Positions 59,617 through 64,000 of a stretch of 64,000 bases of DNA are shown in pieces. The position numbers were made by a program, and so were the translations under genes. Where the stretch lies: contig NZ_JAHHZN010000009.1 of assembly GCF_018760735.1 (NCBI RefSeq), positions 121,181 through 185,180 of the forward strand, in the 5' to 3' direction. The DNA is from Hymenobacter piscis. GTDB taxonomy: Bacteria; Bacteroidota; Bacteroidia; Cytophagales; Hymenobacteraceae. How positions within the stretch are numbered: position 1 is the stretch's first letter; every line of letters starts with the position of its first letter. The notes beneath the pieces were generated by a model. It saw only the letters and a program-made list of their open reading frames with translations, searched no databases and was not told the DNA's origin.

Positions 59617-60117
59617 TCAGGAAGTGCTTTTAGAGCCGGACCGCAGCACGCGCGTGGGGGCGGGCCGGCGCAGGGCCAGCGTGAAGTAGCGGGGCGACAC
59701 CCACAGCAGGCCAAACTCCTCACTCCCGTCGCGGCCGGTGGTTTTGTGGTGCATCTTGTGGGCCATGTTCAGGGCCCGCAGGTAGGTGTTGCGCGACTTG
59801 CGCCAGAAGCGCAGGCGGCCGTGAATCAGCACGTCGTGCACGAAGAAGTACAGCGTGCCGTAGCTGGCAATGCCCACGCCCATCCAGAACCGGAAATCGT
59901 GGGTGGCCGAGCCGTACACAATCAGCAGCATCGAGAGCGTGCCGTAAAACAGAAAGAAGAAGTCGTTGCGCTCAAAGCGGTGCGGGTGACGCACGTGGTG
60001 GGAGCGGTGCAGGAACCACAGCGGCCCGTGCAGCACAAACCGGTGCATAAACCAGGCTACGAATTCCATCCCGAAGAAAGTAGCCGTGGTTACGGCTGCG
60101 GCTGCCAGCATCGTCAT
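59617..60117 (-). CDS. crtZ: Beta-carotene 3-hydroxylase (CrtZ-like)
   Basis: 166 residues of the small membrane di-iron hydroxylase family. The His boxes FMHRFVLHG, HRSHHVRHPHRFE, FFVHDVLIHGR and NMAHKMHHK follow the CrtZ order; about four hydrophobic helices lie between. It adds hydroxyl groups to the 3 position of beta-ionone rings, before or after the CrtW-type ketolase. The ATG at 60117 (MTMLAAAAVTT) is preferred, with a second Met two codons on. It is the first gene of the set crtZ-regulator on this strand. No lycopene cyclase gene is in the window. Confidence 0.92.
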   Translation of the reverse strand: MTMLAAAAVTTATFFGMEFVAWFMHRFVLHGPLWFLHRSHHVRHPHRFERNDFFFLFYGTLSMLLIVYGSATHDFRFWMGVGIASYGTLYFFVHDVLIHGRLRFWRKSRNTYLRALNMAHKMHHKTTGRDGSEEFGLLWVSPRYFTLALRRPAPTRVLRSGSKSTS

Positions 60118-60298
60118 AGGTAAGCTAACCGGCGAAAAAGTGAGAAGTTTAAAACCGGACACGCGGGAGAAAGGTAGAAAAATTTCGGCGGCCGGCCGCT
60201 TCCGTCCCGACCCTGTCTTTCTGCGTAAACAGGCCGGCTCCCGCCCCGGGCCGACCGGCCGGTTATCCATTCGCACCTTTTCCTGCTGCCAACCTTCC

Positions 60299-61333
60299 AT
60301 GTCCCATCCCATTCAAACCGGCCTGCTGGCCTACGGCATGTCGGGCCGCATTTTTCACGCGCCTTTTCTGAATACGCACTCCGGTTTTCAGCTGCGGGCC
60401 GTGGTGGAGCGGAGCCGTAAAACGGCCGCCGCTGCCTACCCGGCCATTATCAGCTACGATTCAGTGGACGCGCTGCTGGCCGATGAGGCCCTGGAACTGG
60501 TCGTCGTCAACACGCCCAACAACACCCATTTTGACCTGGCCCGGCAGGCGCTGCGGGCCGGCAAGCACGTACTCATCGAAAAGCCCGTGGCCGCCACCGT
60601 AGCCGAACTGGACGAATTACTGGAGCTGGCCCGGCAGCAGCAGCGGCACGTGCTGGGTTACCAGAACCGGCGCTGGGATTCCGATTTCCAGCTGGTACGC
60701 CAGGTAGTGGCAAGCGGGCAGCTGGGCCAGCTCACGGAGGTCCACTTCCGCTTTGACCGGTTCAAGGCAGCTCTCAACCCGAAGAAATTCAAGGAAGACC
60801 CCGCCGTGCCCACCAGCGGCCTGAGCTTCGACCTCGGCCCCCACGTGCTGGATCAGGCCCTGAGTTTGTTCGGGCGGCCCGAGCAGAGCCACTTCACGCG
60901 GGCCAGCCACCGGCCCGGCTCCCGGGTCGATGACTACTTCCACGCTCATTTGCAGTATGCCCGGGGCCTGAACGTGTTCGTGACGGGCAGCCTGCTCACG
61001 GCCGCCCCGGGGCCGGCCTATGTGCTGCACGGCACCCAGGGCAGCTTCCAGAAAAGCCGCGCCGACGTGCAGGAAACCCAGCTCGACCAGGGCTGCCCGC
61101 CTACCGCCCCCGATTACGGCCAGGAGCCCGCCGGAGCCGCGGGCACCCTCACGCTGGCCACCGAGCCGGGCCGTTTCACCACCGCCTCCCTCCCAGCCCC
61201 CACGGGCAACTATGCCGGCCTGTTCGACGCCGTGTACCAGACCCTGCGCCACGACCAGCCCTTCCCGGTGCGGCCCGAGGAGCTGCGCTGGCAGCTCGAA
61301 ATTCTGCAACTGCCCGCCCACAAGCAGTTCTAG
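60299..61333 (+). CDS. Gfo/Idh/MocA family oxidoreductase
   Basis: 344 residues: an NAD(P)-binding Rossmann domain (TGLLAYGMSGRIFHAPFL, LELVVVNTPNNTHFDLARQAL) with the catalytic EKPVAAT, and a C-terminal alpha/beta domain (DLGPHVLDQALSLFG with the late Asp and His). The family oxidises or reduces sugars, inositols and related compounds; the substrate is unknown. The start at 60299 gives the family N-terminus. It diverges from crtZ and is convergent with the gene at 61336, with only two bases between the two stop codons. Confidence 0.93.
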   Translation: MSHPIQTGLLAYGMSGRIFHAPFLNTHSGFQLRAVVERSRKTAAAAYPAIISYDSVDALLADEALELVVVNTPNNTHFDLARQALRAGKHVLIEKPVAATVAELDELLELARQQQRHVLGYQNRRWDSDFQLVRQVVASGQLGQLTEVHFRFDRFKAALNPKKFKEDPAVPTSGLSFDLGPHVLDQALSLFGRPEQSHFTRASHRPGSRVDDYFHAHLQYARGLNVFVTGSLLTAAPGPAYVLHGTQGSFQKSRADVQETQLDQGCPPTAPDYGQEPAGAAGTLTLATEPGRFTTASLPAPTGNYAGLFDAVYQTLRHDQPFPVRPEELRWQLEILQLPAHKQF

Positions 61334-61335
61334 GG

Positions 61336-62466
61336 TCACTTCACGTACTGGGCCAGGGCTTCGCGCAGCCCCTCCCCTTTCAGATTGGAGGCCAGAATTT
61401 TCCCATTGGGGTCAATTAGGTAATTTTGGGGGATGCCAGTAATGCGATAGAGGCGGGCGGCCGCGTTTTGCCACCCCTTCAGGTCCGATACCTGGGTCCA
61501 GGGCAGCTTATCTTCGGCAATGGCTTTCACCCACTTGGCGCGGCCTTTTTCGTCATCGAGCGACACACTCAGCACCTCAAAATTGCGGCCTTTGTACTCG
61601 TTATATGCCTCGACAACCGCTGGGTTTTCCTGGCGGCAGGGCCCGCACCAACTGGCCCAGAAATCCACCAGCACGTATTTGCCCCGGTAGTCGCGCAGGG
61701 AAACCGTTTTGCCATCGGGAGTCTGCTGGGCGAATTCCGGGGCTTGAGCGCCTACGGCTACCGTTTTAAGGCCTTTTACCAGTTCGCCATAAACGCGACC
61801 TGCCGAACTGTTGCGGAGCTGGGGGCTTAGTGCTTCGTAGAGCGGGCCTACGGTGCCGTACGCCGGCAAGTCGAGCATCTGTATTTCCATCAGCGCATTC
61901 AGACTGGCCCAGGAACCCGGGTTGGCTTTGATGAAGGCGTAGGTAGTAGCGGCCATTTGCTTGTTGAACGACTCGAATTGCTTCTGTAAACGCTCCCGGG
62001 AAGCCGCGTCCTGCCGCTCCTGCTCAGAAGCCTTAGCGGCACCGGTGCCGAAAGCCTGTATTTGGTCGATTACCGGCTGGGTAGCCGCATTGAGCCGGGC
62101 GAAATCAGCGTTTACCGGACCTCCTTTGATGATGCTATGCGCTAGCGAATCGGAGCTGCTGACGATGACTGTACCGGGCTCTAGGAATAGTCGGGTTCGG
62201 CCACCTAATGAACCAAATAAATCACCCAGACGTCCATTACCGCGCAAAATCAGATCAGCCGAAACGGGCTCCGCAGCCGTGCCTTTGATTTCGAATGCCC
62301 CGTTTTTCACCGCCGCCGAATCAAGCACCGTGAAACCACGCATCAGATACACTTTGGCCGGCGCGCTGAGGGTGCCGAGCTTGCCTTTGACGGTGTAGGA
62401 AAACGGCTGCTGGGCCTGGGCCAAGCTACTAATCGTGAGCAGCAGCGGCAGGAGGAGCTTCTTCAT
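61336..62466 (-). CDS. DUF4369-TlpA-type thioredoxin-fold protein
   Basis: 376 residues: signal peptide (KKLLLPLLLTISSLAQA), a DUF4369 beta domain (FSYTVKGKLGTLSAPAKVYLMRG, GAFEIKGTAAEP), a helical linker and a C-terminal TlpA-like domain with the active site WASWCGPCRQENP (CGPC near residue 273) and ITGIPQNYLIDPNG. These periplasmic reductases occur in many copies in Bacteroidota. Base composition is more balanced than in adjacent genes. The ATG at 62466 starts the signal peptide. The second TlpA-like protein in the window, at 6540, has CPNC in the active site instead. Confidence 0.92.
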   Translation of the reverse strand: MKKLLLPLLLTISSLAQAQQPFSYTVKGKLGTLSAPAKVYLMRGFTVLDSAAVKNGAFEIKGTAAEPVSADLILRGNGRLGDLFGSLGGRTRLFLEPGTVIVSSSDSLAHSIIKGGPVNADFARLNAATQPVIDQIQAFGTGAAKASEQERQDAASRERLQKQFESFNKQMAATTYAFIKANPGSWASLNALMEIQMLDLPAYGTVGPLYEALSPQLRNSSAGRVYGELVKGLKTVAVGAQAPEFAQQTPDGKTVSLRDYRGKYVLVDFWASWCGPCRQENPAVVEAYNEYKGRNFEVLSVSLDDEKGRAKWVKAIAEDKLPWTQVSDLKGWQNAAARLYRITGIPQNYLIDPNGKILASNLKGEGLREALAQYVK

Positions 62467-62605
62467 AAGTATATAAGCGAAGGGTGAGAAATACACGGTA
62501 TCGTAGTGGCCGAGACCCAGGGGCTTCCGGCGGCGGGCAAGTAACGGAAATTTTGCCGCTGGAGTACCGGCCCGGCGCGCGGGGCGGGTTCCGCCCTCAA
62601 TCCCC

Positions 62606-62613
62606 TATCTTTG
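62606..62613 (+). promoter_or_regulatory. -7 box of the DEAD-box helicase gene
   Basis: TATCTTTG fits TAnnTTTG and gives a leader of roughly 70 bases before the TTG start at 62691. No clear -33 TTG was seen. Confidence 0.5.
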
Positions 62614-62690
62614 TTAGCAAAGCACACAAGCGGTTTGCTGGCCCAGAAACGACAGGTCAGCCTTTCTCCCATCCTTAGTTACGCTGAACC

Positions 62691-64000
62691 TTGACGTTTC
62701 ACGAATTCAACCTCCACGACGATTTGCTGGCCGGCATCGACGCCATGAACTACCAGCAGGCTACCCCCATTCAGGAGCAGGCCATCCCCAAAATCCTCGA
62801 CGGCAAAGACCTCATTGCCTGCGCCCAGACCGGCACCGGTAAAACCGCCGCCTACCTGCTGCCCCTGCTCGACAAGATTTCCCACGCCAAGCACGGCACC
62901 ACCTCCACGCTGGTGCTGGTGCCCACCCGCGAACTGGCTACCCAGATTGATGAGCAGGTGACGGGCTTCGGCTACTTCGTGGAAGCCAGCTCCATTGCCA
63001 TTTACGGGGGCGGCAAAAGCGAGGGGTGGGAGCAGCAGAAGCGCGCCCTCACTTCCGGGGCCGACATCATCGTGGCCACGCCCGGCCGCCTCATCGCCCA
63101 CATGCAGATGGGCTACGTGAAGTTCGAGGACCTCAAGTACCTGGTGCTGGATGAGGCCGACAAGATGATGGACATGGGCTTCTCCGATGACATCCTCAAC
63201 ATTGTGCGCCAGCTGCCCAAGGAGCGCCAGACGCTGCTGTTCTCGGCCACCATGCCCAGCAAAATCCGCGACTTCTCGAAGCAGATTCTGCAGGAACCCG
63301 AGGAAATCCGCCTGGCCGTGAGCAAGCCCGCCGTCGGCATCGACCAGCAGTTCTACCTAGCCTTCGACCGCCAGAAAATCTACCTGCTCGAGCACATCCT
63401 CAAAACCCAGGACGTGCAGAGCATGGTGCTCTTCACGAGCCAGAAGGCGGCCGTAAGCGGCATTGTGCGCGCCGTCAATAAGCTGGGCTACGTGGCCCAG
63501 GGCATCAGCTCCGACCGCACCCAGGAGGAGCGGGAGCAGATCATGCGCGACTTCAAAAACAAGCAGTTCCCGATTCTGGTGGCCACCGACGTGCTCAGCC
63601 GGGGCATCGACATCGACTCGCTGAGCCACGTGGTGAACTACGATATTCCCCGTGCCGCCGAGGATTACGTGCACCGCATCGGGCGCACGGCCCGGGCCGC
63701 CACCAAGGGCACGGCCATCACCTTCATTGCCGACCAGGACCAGGACCGGGTGCTCAAGATTGAAAAGCTCATCGAGCGCGAAGTCGAGAAACAGAACATT
63801 ACCGAAAGCCTGGGCCTGGGCGAAGCACCTGAGTTCGACCCCAAGCGCTTCAGCGGTTTGGGCGGCAAAATCGGGGGCCGCCCCGAGCGGGGCCGCTCCG
63901 GCGGTAGCGGCGGCGGCGGTCGTTCCGGTGGTGGCGGAGGCCGCTCCGGCGGCGGCCGCGACGGCGGGGCCCGCCCCGACCGGCGCGGCGACAAGCCCGA
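62691..64000 (+). CDS. DEAD-box ATP-dependent RNA helicase (3' end outside the window)
   Basis: 436 codons are visible and the frame runs off the right edge. All helicase motifs are there: Q motif QQATPIQEQAIP, ATP loop AQTGTGKT (residues 45-52), PTRELA, TPGR, VLDEAD (about 152-157), FSATMP, ATDVLSRGIDI and HRIGRTARA. From about residue 398 the protein turns into a Gly/Arg/Ser-rich tail (RSGGSGGGGRSGGGGG), as in RhlE- and CsdA-like helicases that remodel rRNA or act in the cold. The start is TTG at 62691 (Thr-Phe-His-Glu-Phe next); an in-frame TGA six bases upstream excludes an earlier start and the next ATG would cut the Q motif region. Confidence 0.95.
   Translation, partial: MTFHEFNLHDDLLAGIDAMNYQQATPIQEQAIPKILDGKDLIACAQTGTGKTAAYLLPLLDKISHAKHGTTSTLVLVPTRELATQIDEQVTGFGYFVEASSIAIYGGGKSEGWEQQKRALTSGADIIVATPGRLIAHMQMGYVKFEDLKYLVLDEADKMMDMGFSDDILNIVRQLPKERQTLLFSATMPSKIRDFSKQILQEPEEIRLAVSKPAVGIDQQFYLAFDRQKIYLLEHILKTQDVQSMVLFTSQKAAVSGIVRAVNKLGYVAQGISSDRTQEEREQIMRDFKNKQFPILVATDVLSRGIDIDSLSHVVNYDIPRAAEDYVHRIGRTARAATKGTAITFIADQDQDRVLKIEKLIEREVEKQNITESLGLGEAPEFDPKRFSGLGGKIGGRPERGRSGGSGGGGRSGGGGGRSGGGRDGGARPDRRGDKP

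Noticed and set aside
1..64000. tRNA, rRNA, tmRNA or riboswitch
   Set aside because: I looked for tRNA arm motifs, conserved rRNA stretches and known leader patterns by eye and found nothing convincing. A covariance-model search would be needed to exclude small RNAs.

Overview
The window looks like chromosomal DNA of a high-GC member of the Bacteroidota, most likely Hymenobacter or a close relative in the Hymenobacteraceae. The evidence is GC-rich coding sequence, two type IX secretion cargo proteins (one type A sorting domain, one gliding-motility-type C-terminal domain), promoters of the Bacteroidota form TAnnTTTG, TonB receptors with a carboxypeptidase-like plug extension, the HYC_CC_PP small-protein family, and a carotenoid cluster with a B12-type MerR regulator. 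I saw no rRNA, tRNA, CRISPR array, prophage or complete insertion sequence. The genus is an inference from family content, not from a marker-gene comparison.

Layout. 1-14.7 kb is housekeeping and metabolic: the end of a secreted type IX cargo protein, a carbonic anhydrase, a DUF2459-type membrane protein, a lipoprotein, aconitase, a TlpA-like lipoprotein, an acetyltransferase, a cytochrome P450, a small zinc-ribbon protein, a polyprenyl diphosphate synthase, an alpha/beta hydrolase overlapping folK, and fabD. 14.8-17.7 kb is a 944-residue adhesin-like cargo protein. 17.8-21.4 kb is the sdhCAB operon. 22.2-28.8 kb is a probable copper-handling region: a small Cys-motif protein, an MbnP-like lipoprotein overlapping an MbnH-like di-heme peroxidase, an outer-membrane barrel with a CDICGC motif, a ClC channel and a second di-heme peroxidase. 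29.2-46.3 kb, all on the minus strand, is a complete dcw cell-wall and division cluster in the order mraZ-rsmH-ftsL-ftsI-murE-mraY-murD-ftsW-murG-murC-ftsQ-ftsA-ftsZ; murF and ddl are not in it. 46.5-49.8 kb is a second metal-related set (HYC_CC_PP protein, TonB receptor, HMA-domain protein). 50.7-60.1 kb holds a LytTR regulator and a carotenoid region (crtW, ispH, crtB, crtI, an ECF sigma factor, a CarH-like B12/MerR regulator, crtZ). The window ends with a Gfo/Idh oxidoreductase, a DUF4369-thioredoxin protein and a DEAD-box helicase cut by the right edge.

The most unusual signal is not a gene. Most gaps of more than about 30 bp inside the dcw cluster, and several elsewhere, are filled by short repeat elements built from imperfect tandem 'words' of 7-12 bases at one end and the reverse complement of those words at the other. 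At least eight word families can be told apart, and several recur at unrelated loci. The arms often start at, or run across, the stop codon of the upstream gene, so the repeat supplies the last codons or the stop. murC carries two in-frame insertions made of the same kinds of words. A separate 388-bp MITE-like element with 23-bp terminal inverted repeats lies next to the copper region. Other points of interest are three MraZ-box-like repeats in front of mraZ, a perfect 36-bp-arm hairpin between two convergent genes, and the pairing of a B12 photoreceptor-type repressor with an ECF sigma factor inside the carotenoid genes.
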